Assembly (NCBI RefSeq): GCF_016082275.1
Contig: NZ_MOWM01000055.1
Span: 1 to 42,526, forward strand
DNA from: Variovorax sp. E3
GTDB taxonomy: Bacteria; Pseudomonadota; Gammaproteobacteria; Burkholderiales; Burkholderiaceae_C
Direction of reading: 5' to 3'
DNA: 42,526 nt
Position 1 is the first letter of the stretch. Each line of letters starts with the position of its first letter. The notes under the pieces were generated by a model. The model saw only the letters and a list, made by a program, of their open reading frames with translations. It did not search any database and had not been told where the DNA came from. The translations under genes and the position numbers were made by a program. Shown here one piece after another: positions 1 to 9,091 of the stretch.

Positions 1-2019
1 GTCCACGGAGCCGCTGTCCAGCCCCGCCGCCAGTGCTTCCAGCGCCGCAATCGCGCCTTCGGCCGCGCCGCGTAGCACCGCCATCTGCGCCGAATCGGGC
101 AGCGCCGCGCGGTGCGCGCCCAACGCCGACAGGTAGCTCAGCAGCGTGTGCGAGCGGATCAGGAAGCGCAGCGCCACGCCCGCGCGCGGCCGCACGAAGC
201 CCGGCTCGCGGAACATGTCGGACACGGCGGTGGACAGCGCCGCGTCGGCGTTGTGGTCGTTGCGCCGCGCCAGCCGGTAGTCGAGGTGGTCGCGTGCGCC
301 GGTGCGGTACTGCTCGACGATCTGCCGCAGGTAGCCCGCGTGCCCGCGCATGGCCGTGGCCGCCAGCTCGTTGATGCGGCGCGCCTGCCAATGCGGCAGC
401 ACCAGCAGCACCGCCAGCCCGGCGATGGCGCTGCCGATGGCGGTGTCGACCAGCCGCGGCACCAGCAGCACGCCGCTGTCGCCCACCTGGTTGAAGCACA
501 TCAGCACCAGCAGCGTCATCGAGGCGGTGGCCAGCAGGTAGCGCGTGGTGCGCGTCGCGAAGAACAGCACGCCCGCCACCACCGCGATCACCGACTGCAC
601 CAGCGGCTGCGGAAACAGCTGCAGCAGCGCCCAGCCCGCCACCACGCCCAGCGCCGTGCCCGCGATGCGCTGGCCCATGCGCGCGATGGTGTCGCCATAG
701 CTCTGCTGGCAGACGAACAGCGTGGTCAGCAGGATCCAGTAGCCCTGCGCGGGGTGGATGACCTGCATCACGCCGTAGCCCGCCACCAGCGCCAGCGACA
801 GCCGCAGCGCGTGGCGAAACAGCGGCGAGCGCACCGTGAGTTGCCGCCGCACGCGCTCGACCGCGTCGCGCCACGAACGCGGCGAGCGGTCGAACAGGCC
901 CATCTCGGTACGGCCGGCGCGCGCCGACGGCTGGCTCGCGCCCGCCAGTTGCCCGTCGAGCTGCGCGAGGTTGCGCGCCAGCGCCTCGACCGATGCCAGC
1001 AGCACCAGCCGCTCGGGCGTGACGGCCCGCGCGCGCTCGTGCTCGATGGCGCTGCGCAGGTCGGCCAGCGCCAGCACGGTCTCGGTGCCGGTGTCGAAGG
1101 GCTCGCGCCGCGCGATCGATGCCGACAGCCGCAGGCACGCCAGCCCCTGCAGGCCGAGCACGCGCTGGCAGCGGTACAGCAGGTCGCTGTGGAAGAAGGC
1201 GTCGGCCAGCGCGTTGTAGTCGTCGTGCGAGGAACTGGCGCGCTCGTGCACGTCCTGCGCAATGAGGTACAGGCCACGGTAGCGCGAGATGCGCCCGGTC
1301 GGCGCCCGCGCGCCGATGCGGCGGAAGATGCTTTCCTTGGCCGCGTTGAGCTCGCTCACCACCTCGGCATTGAGCTGCGCGAGCGCGAGCCGCTTGCGCT
1401 CGATGTCCACGCCGCGCAGCGGCTCGAACAGCGAAGCCTTGAAGCGCACGAAGTTGCCCAGCACCTCGAACAGCGTCACCAGCCGCGCCTGCACCGGCTG
1501 CGCGGGGAAGACGGCGCACCACAGCACCGAGAACACGCCGTACCACGCCGCGCCCGCCAGCAGCAGCAGCGGCTCGCGCCCCCGTGCGGCCGCGCCGCCG
1601 TGCGAGGCCATGCCCTCGATGCCCAGCGTGGTGTACATCGCCAGGATCAGCGTGGCGTAGGCAATCGCCTTGTAGCGCGCCTCGACCGCGCCCAGCATCG
1701 TGAGGCAGAAGGCCGCGAGCGCAAGCCCGGTGATGAACAGCCACGGCAGGCCGAACAGCGCCTCGATTGCGAACGCGATGGCCGCGAAGCAGGCCAGCGT
1801 GACGACCTGCGCGCGCAGCCGGCCGCGCCAGCTGTCGTCGGTTTCGGCGAGCGCGCTGGCGATGGCGCCGAGGAACAGGGGAATCACCGCGTCGGCATGG
1901 CCGGTGAAGCCGCACAGCGCCATGAGGCTGCCGAGCGTGAGCAGGATGCGCACGGGCTGCGCGCGGGAAGCAAAGGACCGCAGCCGCTGGCGCAGCGCGT
2001 CGGGAGACAGGGGAAGCAT
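1..2019 (-). CDS. FUSC/YccS-family inner membrane protein, 3' end missing
   Basis: 673 codons are visible before the left edge cuts the C-terminus. The protein has two hydrophobic blocks, residues about 20-170 and 400-560, separated by a long soluble region. This is the duplicated layout of the YccS/YhfK group within the fusaric-acid-resistance-like (FUSC) superfamily of about 700 residues. The second block contains a run like HPAQGYWILLTTLFVCQQSY followed by GDTIARMGQRIAGTALG, typical of the conserved FUSC_2 segment. Members are predicted transporters or envelope proteins, some linked to aromatic-acid efflux; no substrate can be assigned here. The ATG at 2019 fits the MLPLSPDALRQRLRSFASRA start. 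It lies 34 bases downstream of the Nudix gene on the same strand, so the two may be co-transcribed. Confidence 0.85.
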   Translation of the reverse strand, partial: MLPLSPDALRQRLRSFASRAQPVRILLTLGSLMALCGFTGHADAVIPLFLGAIASALAETDDSWRGRLRAQVVTLACFAAIAFAIEALFGLPWLFITGLALAAFCLTMLGAVEARYKAIAYATLILAMYTTLGIEGMASHGGAAARGREPLLLLAGAAWYGVFSVLWCAVFPAQPVQARLVTLFEVLGNFVRFKASLFEPLRGVDIERKRLALAQLNAEVVSELNAAKESIFRRIGARAPTGRISRYRGLYLIAQDVHERASSSHDDYNALADAFFHSDLLYRCQRVLGLQGLACLRLSASIARREPFDTGTETVLALADLRSAIEHERARAVTPERLVLLASVEALARNLAQLDGQLAGASQPSARAGRTEMGLFDRSPRSWRDAVERVRRQLTVRSPLFRHALRLSLALVAGYGVMQVIHPAQGYWILLTTLFVCQQSYGDTIARMGQRIAGTALGVVAGWALLQLFPQPLVQSVIAVVAGVLFFATRTTRYLLATASMTLLVLMCFNQVGDSGVLLVPRLVDTAIGSAIAGLAVLLVLPHWQARRINELAATAMRGHAGYLRQIVEQYRTGARDHLDYRLARRNDHNADAALSTAVSDMFREPGFVRPRAGVALRFLIRSHTLLSYLSALGAHRAALPDSAQMAVLRGAAEGAIAALEALAAGLDSGSVD

Positions 2020-2053
2020 GGTGCGATCTTGCACGATGCATGCCACGGAATTT

Positions 2054-3369
2054 CTACGGCATGGCGTGGCGGCGCAGGAATCCGTGGCGCGGGGCGATCC
2101 AGTCGGCCTTGTCGGTGGCGGGGGAGGCGGCGCCGGTGAACAGCGTGCTGTCTTCGGGCAGCAGGAATTGCGGGCCTGCCTGTGCGTTCAGCACATGCAG
2201 CGTGGCGCCGCCGAGGTCGAGTCGTTGGCCCGGCGCGGGTGGCGAAACGGATGCGTCGGGCCAGGCTTCGCGCACGGCGCTGTCGACTGGCAACGCTTGC
2301 GTCGACCAGATCCACCGCACCCGACCGGGCGCCGCACCGCGCAGCGCCGCGATGTGTTCGGGGCTCGCGGGCGACGGGTCGATCAGCACGCAGTCGCCGC
2401 CCTCGACGCCCGCGAAATAGCTGTGCGGCAACGCGCCCGATGCATCAGCCGCCCCCGTGACCCGCCAGACCCGCGCCGATAGCCGCATCACCAGTCCGGC
2501 CTCGTGCGCATAGCGCCCGCCGCCTTCGCCGTCCGGGTCGACGTGGCCGACTTCTTCATACGCCGGCTCTTCCATGTTCACCGGGCGCCGGCCCTTGGGG
2601 CCATCGGCGAGCCGGGGCATGACACGCGGAATGTGCGTCAGCCTGCGCGCGTGCGCCATGAGCTCCTGCGCGCTGGCAAACCGCGCAAGCTCTTCGAGAA
2701 TGCGCCGCGTCACGTTCATGAGCTTGAGCCCGCGCGCCGGGTCGACGGCCTCGGCGGGTCGCAGCCACATGTGCTCGACCGTCTCGCGCCCGTCGGGCCG
2801 CACGGTCTGCGCACCCGGCATCAGCGCCAGAAAGAAGCGCGTGTCGAAGCGGCGCGGCATGCCCGGCGGCGTGAGCCAGTGGGTGAAGTAGGCGAGCCGG
2901 TCGGCCGCGAGCCGCCAGCCGTGCGCATCGCACAGCGCGAGCAATGCGTCGGTGCCCTGTTCGGCTGCGTGGCGCATGGCCGCGAGCTGTTCGGGCGGCA
3001 GGCTGTCGAGCGCGACCGGCGCGCGTGGGCATCGGCCGCGAACAGCAGGCCCGCCTCCTCGAAGCATTCGCGGATGGCGGCGGCGTAGTAGTCGAGCCCG
3101 CCCTCGGCCACCCCGAGCCGCGCGCTGGCGGCGGCGTCGTCCAGGCCGGTCGTGCGCTGGTGCAGGCCGCGGTCGTGCGCGTCGATCACGCCGCCCGGGA
3201 ACACGCTGGCGCCGCTGTTCTGGTCGTTGGCCTTCTCGGCGCGGCGCAGCATCAGCACCTCGAGACCGCGCGCACCGTCGCGCAGAACGATGAGCGTGGC
3301 CGCGTTGCGCACGGGGCGCGCTGCGGGTTTTTCCGGGGTCTCGCGGGGCTCTTTGTCATGCGTGTTCAT
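2054..3369 (-). CDS. Nudix hydrolase (NUDT19-like) with C-terminal MBL-like domain, frameshifted
   Basis: Residues about 20-125 form a NUDT19-type Nudix domain: VFPGGVID, an insert, then the Nudix box core RECFEEAGLLFA that supplies the metal-binding glutamates. The C-terminal 150 residues resemble a metallo-beta-lactamase fold (GGDCVLIDPSPASPEHIAAL, then LFTGAASPATDKADW), but the HxHxDH zinc motif is missing; the equivalent stretch reads WIWSTQALPVDS. The frame breaks near 3016-3022. Adding one base in the CCGG-rich run joins ADAHAR to PVALDSLPPEQL and gives about 438 residues. Nudix proteins hydrolyse nucleoside-diphosphate derivatives, often CoA or NAD esters; the substrate here is unknown. 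Nudix-MBL tandems occur in proteobacteria, but the dead-looking second half is odd. Start ATG is at 3369. Confidence 0.75.
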
Positions 3370-3508
3370 GGGCCGTCATTCTCGCGCCGGCCGGCCGGCC
3401 CGTGGCTGGCGCGCAGGTGACAGCCGCACGGCCTGCCTGTCGCGCGAAGGACCGTGCGAAACGCCGCGTGCCGCTTAACTTCGAACGCACTTTGTTGAAG
3501 GACGCACC

Positions 3509-4726
3509 ATGCATTTCGAATTCACACCCAAGGTGATCGCGCTGCGCGACGAGTTGCTCAAGTTCATGGACGAGTTCGTCTACCCGAACGAAAAGCGCCG
3601 CGAAGAGGAACTGGCCGCCAACGCCCGCGCCGGCCGCCCCTATGCCGAACTGCCGATGATGGCCGGCCTGAAGGCCAAGGCGCGCGAACGCGGCCTGTGG
3701 AACCTGTTCCTGCCCGAGGCCGAGCACGGCCCGGGCCTGACCAACGTCGAGTACGCGCCGCTGTGCGAGATCATGGGCCGGCGCTACTGGTGCGCCGAGA
3801 TCTTCAACTGCTCCGCGCCCGACACCGGCAACATGGAAGTGCTGGCGCGCTACGGCACCAAGGCCCAGCAGGCGCGCTGGCTCACGCCGCTGCTGGCCGG
3901 CGAGATCCGCTCGTCGTTCGCGATGACCGAGCCCGAGGTGGCGTCGAGCGACGCCACCAACATCCGCTGCAGCATCCGCCGCGAGGGCGACGAGTACGTC
4001 ATCAACGGCCGCAAGTGGTACATCACCGGCGCGATGAACGAGCGCTGCGAGATCTTCATCCTCATGGGCAAGACCGACCCCGACAACGCCGACCGCCACA
4101 AACAGCAGTCGATGATCCTCGTGCCCAAGGACACGCCCGGCGTGACCATCGTGCGCGACATGCAGCTGCTCGGCATGTACGACCCGCCCTTCGGCCACCC
4201 CGAGATCGTGTTCGAGAACGTGCGCGTGCCGGTGGAGAACATCCTGCTGGGCGAAGGCCGCGGCTTCGAGATCGCGCAAGGGCGCCTGGGCCCCGGGCGC
4301 ATCCACCACTGCATGCGCGCCATCGGCATGGCCGAGTCGGCGCTGGAGATGATGTGCGAGCGGCTCGTCTCGCGCACCGCCTTCCACAAGCCGCTGTCGG
4401 AGCAGGGCGTGTGGCGCGAGCGCATTGCCGAGTCGCGCATGCTCATCGAGCAGTCGCGCTGGATGGTGCTCAATGCCGCCTACCGCATGGACACCGTGGG
4501 CAACAAGGTCGCCGCGAAGGAGATCGCGATGATCAAGGTGCTCACGCCCAACAACTGCGTGAAGGTGATCGACTGGGCCATGCAGGCCTTCGGCGCCATG
4601 GGCCTGAGCCAGGACACGCTGCTCACGCACTTCTACGCCTACGAGCGCCACCTGCGCGTGGCCGACGGCCCCGACGAGGTCCACCGCAACGCGATCGCCA
4701 AGCACGAGCTGGCGGCGTACCAGTAA
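3509..4726 (+). CDS. Acyl-CoA dehydrogenase family protein
   Basis: Complete 405-residue FAD-dependent acyl-CoA dehydrogenase. The order is N-terminal helical domain, middle beta domain (FAMTEPEVASSDATNIRCSI, then INGRKWYITGAM) and C-terminal helical domain ending YERHLRVADGPDEVHRNAIA, the usual conserved tail. The middle domain binds the flavin and acyl-CoA; electrons normally go to electron-transfer flavoprotein. The length and the N-terminal FMDEFVYPNE segment suggest the ACAD10/11-like branch rather than short-chain enzymes, so long or branched substrates are likely. It stands alone, converges on the pyrimidine operon with 20 bases between stop codons, and is preceded by GAAGGAC seven bases before the ATG. 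No partner gene shows its substrate. Confidence 0.93.
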   Translation: MHFEFTPKVIALRDELLKFMDEFVYPNEKRREEELAANARAGRPYAELPMMAGLKAKARERGLWNLFLPEAEHGPGLTNVEYAPLCEIMGRRYWCAEIFNCSAPDTGNMEVLARYGTKAQQARWLTPLLAGEIRSSFAMTEPEVASSDATNIRCSIRREGDEYVINGRKWYITGAMNERCEIFILMGKTDPDNADRHKQQSMILVPKDTPGVTIVRDMQLLGMYDPPFGHPEIVFENVRVPVENILLGEGRGFEIAQGRLGPGRIHHCMRAIGMAESALEMMCERLVSRTAFHKPLSEQGVWRERIAESRMLIEQSRWMVLNAAYRMDTVGNKVAAKEIAMIKVLTPNNCVKVIDWAMQAFGAMGLSQDTLLTHFYAYERHLRVADGPDEVHRNAIAKHELAAYQ

Positions 4727-4746
4727 GAAGCCAGCCGGAACCGTCG

Positions 4747-6003
4747 TCAGTTCACGCGCTTGGCTCTTTCGAGCATCGCGTGCAGCAGCACGTTGCAGCC
4801 AGCCGTCAGGTGCTCGGGCTGCGCGTCCTCGATCTCGTTGTGGCTGATGCCGTCCTTGCAGGGCACGAAGATCATGCCGGCCGGCGCCAGCCGCGCCGCG
4901 TAGATCGCGTCGTGCCCCGCGCCCGACACCACGTCCATGGTCGAGTAGCCCAGCATGTCGGTCGCGCGGCGCACCGCGTCGACGCAGTCGGGGTGGAACG
5001 GGCAGGGCGGGATGTACGACACCCGCTCGATGGTCACGCCCAGCCCGGTCTCGCGGCCCGTGCGCTCCACGAACGCCAGGATCTCGGCGTGCATGCGGTC
5101 GAGCAGCTCGTCGTTCACGTTGCGCAGGTCGATCGAGAACTTCACCTGCCCCGGAATCACGTTGCGGCTGTTCGGGTGCACCTGCACCATGCCCACCGTG
5201 CCCCGGCCGTAGGGCTGGTAGCTGTAGGCGATGGCCACCACCTCCTGCATGATCCGCGTGGCCACTTGCAGCGCGTCGCGGCGCAGGTGCATGGGCGTCG
5301 GGCCCGCATGGGCCTCCATGCCGGTCACCACGCAGTCGTACCACGACAGGCCGAGCACCGCCGGCACCACGCCGATCACCTTGCCCGCGTCTTCCAGCAC
5401 CGGGCCCTGCTCGATGTGCGCCTCGAAGTACGCGCCGATGGGGTGGTCGCCTGGCGTCTGCGCACCCACGTAGCCGATGCGCTCCAGCTCTTCGCGCACC
5501 GTCTTGCCCTCGGTGTCCTTCGCGGCGTAGGCGTGCTCCAGGCTGAAGGCGCCGCAGAACACGCCCGAGCCCATCATCACCGGCACGAAGCGCGAGCCTT
5601 CCTCGTTGGTCCAGAACGCGACCTCGATCGGCGCTTCGGTGCGAATGCCCTGGTCGTTCAGCGTGCGCACCACTTCCAGCGCCGAGAGCACGCCGTAGTT
5701 GCCGTCGAACTTGCCGCCGGTCGGCTGCGTGTCGATGTGGCTGCCCGACACGATGGGCGGCAGCGCCGGGTTGGTGCCCTCGCGGCGCATGAAGACGTTG
5801 CCGATCTTGTCGACCGTGATCGACAGCCCCGCCTCCTTGCCCCACGACACCACGAGGTCGCGCCCCTGCTTGTCCAGGTCGGTCAGCGCGAGCCGCTTCA
5901 CGCCGCCCTTGGGCGTGGCGCCGATGCGCGCCAGTTCCATCAGCGCGTTCCACAGGCGCTCGCCGTTGATTGTCAGCACCTGCTTGTCCACTACTGCATT
6001 CAT
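4747..6003 (-). CDS. Beta-ureidopropionase/N-carbamoyl amino acid amidohydrolase (M20 Zn hydrolase)
   Basis: 418-residue zinc amidohydrolase of the AllC/HyuC/carbamoylase group of M20 peptidases. Metal ligands are recognisable: SGSHIDT, KFDGNYGV, TNEEGSRF, EAHIEQGP and the late GISHNEIED. The GHDAIYAARLAPAGMIFVPC segment is typical. In the reductive pyrimidine pathway this enzyme hydrolyses N-carbamoyl-beta-alanine or N-carbamoyl-beta-aminoisobutyrate to the beta-amino acid, CO2 and ammonia. Its place as last gene of an operon with dihydropyrimidinase and dihydropyrimidine dehydrogenase supports that role; sequence alone would also allow an L-carbamoylase or allantoate hydrolase. Start ATG 6003 has AAGGAG upstream and lies 20 bases after the dihydropyrimidinase stop. 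Confidence 0.9.
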   Translation of the reverse strand: MNAVVDKQVLTINGERLWNALMELARIGATPKGGVKRLALTDLDKQGRDLVVSWGKEAGLSITVDKIGNVFMRREGTNPALPPIVSGSHIDTQPTGGKFDGNYGVLSALEVVRTLNDQGIRTEAPIEVAFWTNEEGSRFVPVMMGSGVFCGAFSLEHAYAAKDTEGKTVREELERIGYVGAQTPGDHPIGAYFEAHIEQGPVLEDAGKVIGVVPAVLGLSWYDCVVTGMEAHAGPTPMHLRRDALQVATRIMQEVVAIAYSYQPYGRGTVGMVQVHPNSRNVIPGQVKFSIDLRNVNDELLDRMHAEILAFVERTGRETGLGVTIERVSYIPPCPFHPDCVDAVRRATDMLGYSTMDVVSGAGHDAIYAARLAPAGMIFVPCKDGISHNEIEDAQPEHLTAGCNVLLHAMLERAKRVN

Positions 6004-6023
6004 CTGTATGACTCCTTGGGAAT

Positions 6024-7463
6024 TCAGCGCGCCACGGCCGTGGGCGCGTGCTGGCTCTTGAAGCGCTCCAGCGCGGTGAACATGGGCGCGAAGGCCGGGC
6101 GCTTGAGGTAGCGGCCGGTGCCGGGCTCGGCGCGCAGGTCGCCGTCGCGCCAGACCCAGCGGCCCGCGCTCAGGGTGTGCCTGGGCACGCCCATGACTTC
6201 GCGGCCCTCGAAGATGTTGAAGTCGCTCTTCGAGTGCTGCGTCTTCACCGACAGTGTCCTGGTGGCCTTCGGGTCCCACACCACGATGTCGGCGTCGGCG
6301 CCCGGCTGGATCACGCCCTTGCGCGGGTAGAGGTTGAACAGCTGCGCCGCGTTGGTCGAGGTCACGCGCACGAACTCCGACGGCGTGAGCCGGCCCGCGT
6401 TCACGCCCGCGTCCCACAGCACGGCCATGCGCTCTTCCACGCCGCCGCAACCGTTGGGGATCTTGGTGAAGTCGTCGCGGCCCGCCGCCTTCTGCTCGGC
6501 GCAGAAGGTGCAGTGGTCGGTCGCGGTGGTGTGCAGGTTGCCGCCCTGCAGGCCGCGCCACAGCATGGCCTGGTTCTCGCGCGAGCGGAAGGGCGGGCTC
6601 ATCACGTGGGCGGCGGCGCGCGCGAAGTCGGGGTCGCGGTAGGCGGTCTCATCGACCACCAGGTGGCCGGCCAGCACTTCGCCGTACACGCGCTGGCCGC
6701 GCGCGCGGGCACGGGTGATGGCCTCGAGCGCTTCGCCGCACGACACGTGCACCACATAGATCGGCACGCCCAGCACGTCGGCGATGGCAATGGCGCGGTT
6801 CGCCGCCTCGGCCTCCACCATCGGCGGGCGCGACAGCGGATGGCCCTCGGGCCCGCGAATGCCCTGCGCCAGCAACTGCTGCTGCAGCATCGCGACCAGC
6901 TCGCCGTTCTCCGCATGCACCGTGGGCATGGCGCCGAGTTCGAGCGAACGCTGGAAGCTCTTCACCAGGATCTCGTCGTCGGCCATGATCGCGTTCTTGT
7001 AGGCCATGAAGTGCTTGAAGCTGTTCACGCCGTGCTCGTGCACCAGCTCGCCCATGTCCTTGTGCACGCTGTCGTTCCACCAGGTCACGGCCACGTGAAA
7101 GCTGTAGTCGCCGGCCGACTTCTCGGCCCAGCCGCGCCACATGCGAAACGCGTCCATCAGCGGCTGCTGCGGGTCGGGAATCACGAAGTCGATGATGCTG
7201 GTGGTGCCGCCGGCCAGGCCGGCCGCCGTGCCGCTGAAGAAGTCGTCGGCCGCGACCGTGCCCATGAAGGGCAGCTGCATGTGCGTGTGCGGGTCGATGC
7301 CGCCGGGCATCACGTAGGCGCCGCCGGCGTCGATCACCTGCGCGCCGGCGGGGGCCTGCAGGCCGGCACCGACCTGCACCACCTTGTCGCCCTCGCAGAG
7401 CACGTCGGCCCGTTGTTCGGCATCGGCGTTGACCACCGTGCCACCGCGAATGAGTACGGTCAT
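6024..7463 (-). CDS. hydA: Dihydropyrimidinase (D-hydantoinase)
   Basis: 479-residue cyclic amidohydrolase with the full binuclear zinc set: GGIDPHTHMQLPF (two His), the carbamylated Lys in NSFKHFMAYKNAIM, PTVHAENGEL, IYVVHVSCGEAL and TATDHCTF. It opens the ring of dihydrouracil or dihydrothymine to the N-carbamoyl-beta-amino acid, step two of reductive pyrimidine breakdown. The SDFNIFEGREVMGVP block near the C-terminus is typical of true dihydropyrimidinases rather than allantoinases. The start ATG has AAAAGGAATTC upstream and is 16 bases from the permease stop, so it lies within an operon between the NCS1 permease and the ureidopropionase. Confidence 0.95.
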   Translation of the reverse strand: MTVLIRGGTVVNADAEQRADVLCEGDKVVQVGAGLQAPAGAQVIDAGGAYVMPGGIDPHTHMQLPFMGTVAADDFFSGTAAGLAGGTTSIIDFVIPDPQQPLMDAFRMWRGWAEKSAGDYSFHVAVTWWNDSVHKDMGELVHEHGVNSFKHFMAYKNAIMADDEILVKSFQRSLELGAMPTVHAENGELVAMLQQQLLAQGIRGPEGHPLSRPPMVEAEAANRAIAIADVLGVPIYVVHVSCGEALEAITRARARGQRVYGEVLAGHLVVDETAYRDPDFARAAAHVMSPPFRSRENQAMLWRGLQGGNLHTTATDHCTFCAEQKAAGRDDFTKIPNGCGGVEERMAVLWDAGVNAGRLTPSEFVRVTSTNAAQLFNLYPRKGVIQPGADADIVVWDPKATRTLSVKTQHSKSDFNIFEGREVMGVPRHTLSAGRWVWRDGDLRAEPGTGRYLKRPAFAPMFTALERFKSQHAPTAVAR

Positions 7464-7479
7464 GGCTTGAATTCCTTTT

Positions 7480-8988
7480 CTAGCTGGGGTTCTTGAGCGG
7501 CGCGGCCACGCTCTGCAGCTGCGGCGCGCGCGCTTTCATGAGGCCGAGGTACACCACGGCCGAGAGCACCACACCCACGAACCATGCGTAGGTGTAGACA
7601 GTCTTGAAGAGTTCGGGCATCGACGGCACGGCCGCTGGAAAGGCCGCGTTCAGGAAGCCCGGAATGTTCGGCAGCACGCCGACGACGAAGGCCACGATGG
7701 CCGCCGTGTTCCAGCCGTTGCCGTAGCTGTAGGGGCCGGTGCCGCGGTAGAGCGCGTCGACGTCGAGCTCCTTGCGGCGAATCAGGTAGTAGTCGGCGAT
7801 CAGGATGCCCGCCACCGGACCCAGCAGCGCCGAGTAGCCGATGAGCCAGGTGAAGATGTAGCCCTGCGTGGTTTCCAGCACCTTCCACGGCATCATCACG
7901 ATGGCGATGCCGGCCGTGATGTAGCCGCCCTTGCGGTACGAGATCTTCTCGGGGTTGAGCGCAGAGAAGTCGTAGGCCGGCCCCACCAGGTTGGCCGCGA
8001 GGTTCACGCTCACCGTGTCGATCAGCAAGATGATCAGCGCGATCAGCACCGCCGCGCCCGTCATGCGGCTGGCCAGGTCCACCGGGTCCCACAGCGCCTT
8101 GCCGTAGATCACCACGGTGGCCGAGGTGACCATCACCGCCATCATCGCAAGCAGGCCCATCGGCGCGGGCAGGCCGATGACCTGGCCCACCACCTGGTCG
8201 CGCTGCGAACGCGAGAAGCGCGTGAAGTCGGGAATGTTCAGCGCCAGCGTGGCCCAGAAGCCGACCATGGCCGTCAATGACGGCCAGAACACCGCCCAGA
8301 ACAGCCCGGCCTTCTTGCCGCCGGGCTCGAACTGCGAGGGCTGCTCGAAGATCGGGCCGAGCCCGCCCGCGCGCTGCACCGCCCAGTAGAGCAGCGCGAT
8401 GCACACGATGATCTTCAGCGGCGCGGTGTAGGTCTCGAGCCGGCGGATCGACTCGATGCCGTGCACCACGAAGTACAGCTGGATCGCCCAGAAGATCAGA
8501 AAGCACACCAGCTGCGCGCCGTTGATGCCCAGCACCGGCAGCTTGTCGCCGCCTAGCGGCTGGCCCATGAGCACGCCGACCAGCGTGTAGATCATCTCGC
8601 CGCCGAACCAGGTCTGGATGCCGTACCAGCCGCAGGCCACGATGGCGCGCAGCAACGCGGGCAGCCGCGCGCCGCGCGTGCCGAACGAGGCGCGCGCCAT
8701 CACCGCGTAGGGAATGCCGTACTTCGCGCCCGCGTGGCCGATGAGCAGCATCGGCACCAGCACGATCGCGTTGCCCAGGAACACCGTGAGCACGGCCTGG
8801 CTCCACGACATGCCGCCCTCGATCAGGCTGGCCGCCAGCGTGTAGGCCGGAATGCACATCACCATGCCCACCCACAAGGCCGCGAAGTGGTACCAGCGCC
8901 ACGTTCGCTGCGCCAGGGTGGTGGGCGCGAGGTCCTCGTTCCAGAGATTGGCGGCGGGCGCGCCGCCGTGCTGCGATGGGGTCGTCAT
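7480..8988 (-). CDS. NCS1-family nucleobase/hydantoin:cation symporter
   Basis: 502-residue polytopic membrane protein with about 12 hydrophobic helices. It carries the NCS1 N-terminal signature region NLWNEDLAPTTLAQRTW followed by WYHFAALWVGMVMCIPAYTL, and later GYITAGIAIVMMPWKVLET, as in PucI, Mhp1 and related carriers. It should import uracil, thymine, a dihydropyrimidine or a hydantoin with a cation. Its position between preA and dihydropyrimidinase makes a pyrimidine the best guess. Start: the ATG at 8988 has GGAG nine bases upstream. An in-frame GTG at 9006 would add six residues but has no better ribosome site. Confidence 0.92.
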   Translation of the reverse strand: MTTPSQHGGAPAANLWNEDLAPTTLAQRTWRWYHFAALWVGMVMCIPAYTLAASLIEGGMSWSQAVLTVFLGNAIVLVPMLLIGHAGAKYGIPYAVMARASFGTRGARLPALLRAIVACGWYGIQTWFGGEMIYTLVGVLMGQPLGGDKLPVLGINGAQLVCFLIFWAIQLYFVVHGIESIRRLETYTAPLKIIVCIALLYWAVQRAGGLGPIFEQPSQFEPGGKKAGLFWAVFWPSLTAMVGFWATLALNIPDFTRFSRSQRDQVVGQVIGLPAPMGLLAMMAVMVTSATVVIYGKALWDPVDLASRMTGAAVLIALIILLIDTVSVNLAANLVGPAYDFSALNPEKISYRKGGYITAGIAIVMMPWKVLETTQGYIFTWLIGYSALLGPVAGILIADYYLIRRKELDVDALYRGTGPYSYGNGWNTAAIVAFVVGVLPNIPGFLNAAFPAAVPSMPELFKTVYTYAWFVGVVLSAVVYLGLMKARAPQLQSVAAPLKNPS

Positions 8989-9091
8989 GTGGGTTGTCTC
9001 CTGCACGTGTGTTGTGTTCTTGGCCGTGTTGTCGTTCCCCTCCTGCCGCCACCCGGTCTGCGCCGGGCTTGCTTGTCACTCGATCGGTCGC

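Noticed and set aside
112..2139. Long plus-strand open frame of 675 codons
   Set aside because: Arg/His/Ala-rich mirror of the FUSC gene on the other strand, caused by high GC at third codon positions; no recognisable domain.
3697..6111. Long plus-strand open frame of 804 codons spanning two genes
   Set aside because: Runs out of frame through the acyl-CoA dehydrogenase and antisense to the carbamoylase; composition is that of a shadow frame.
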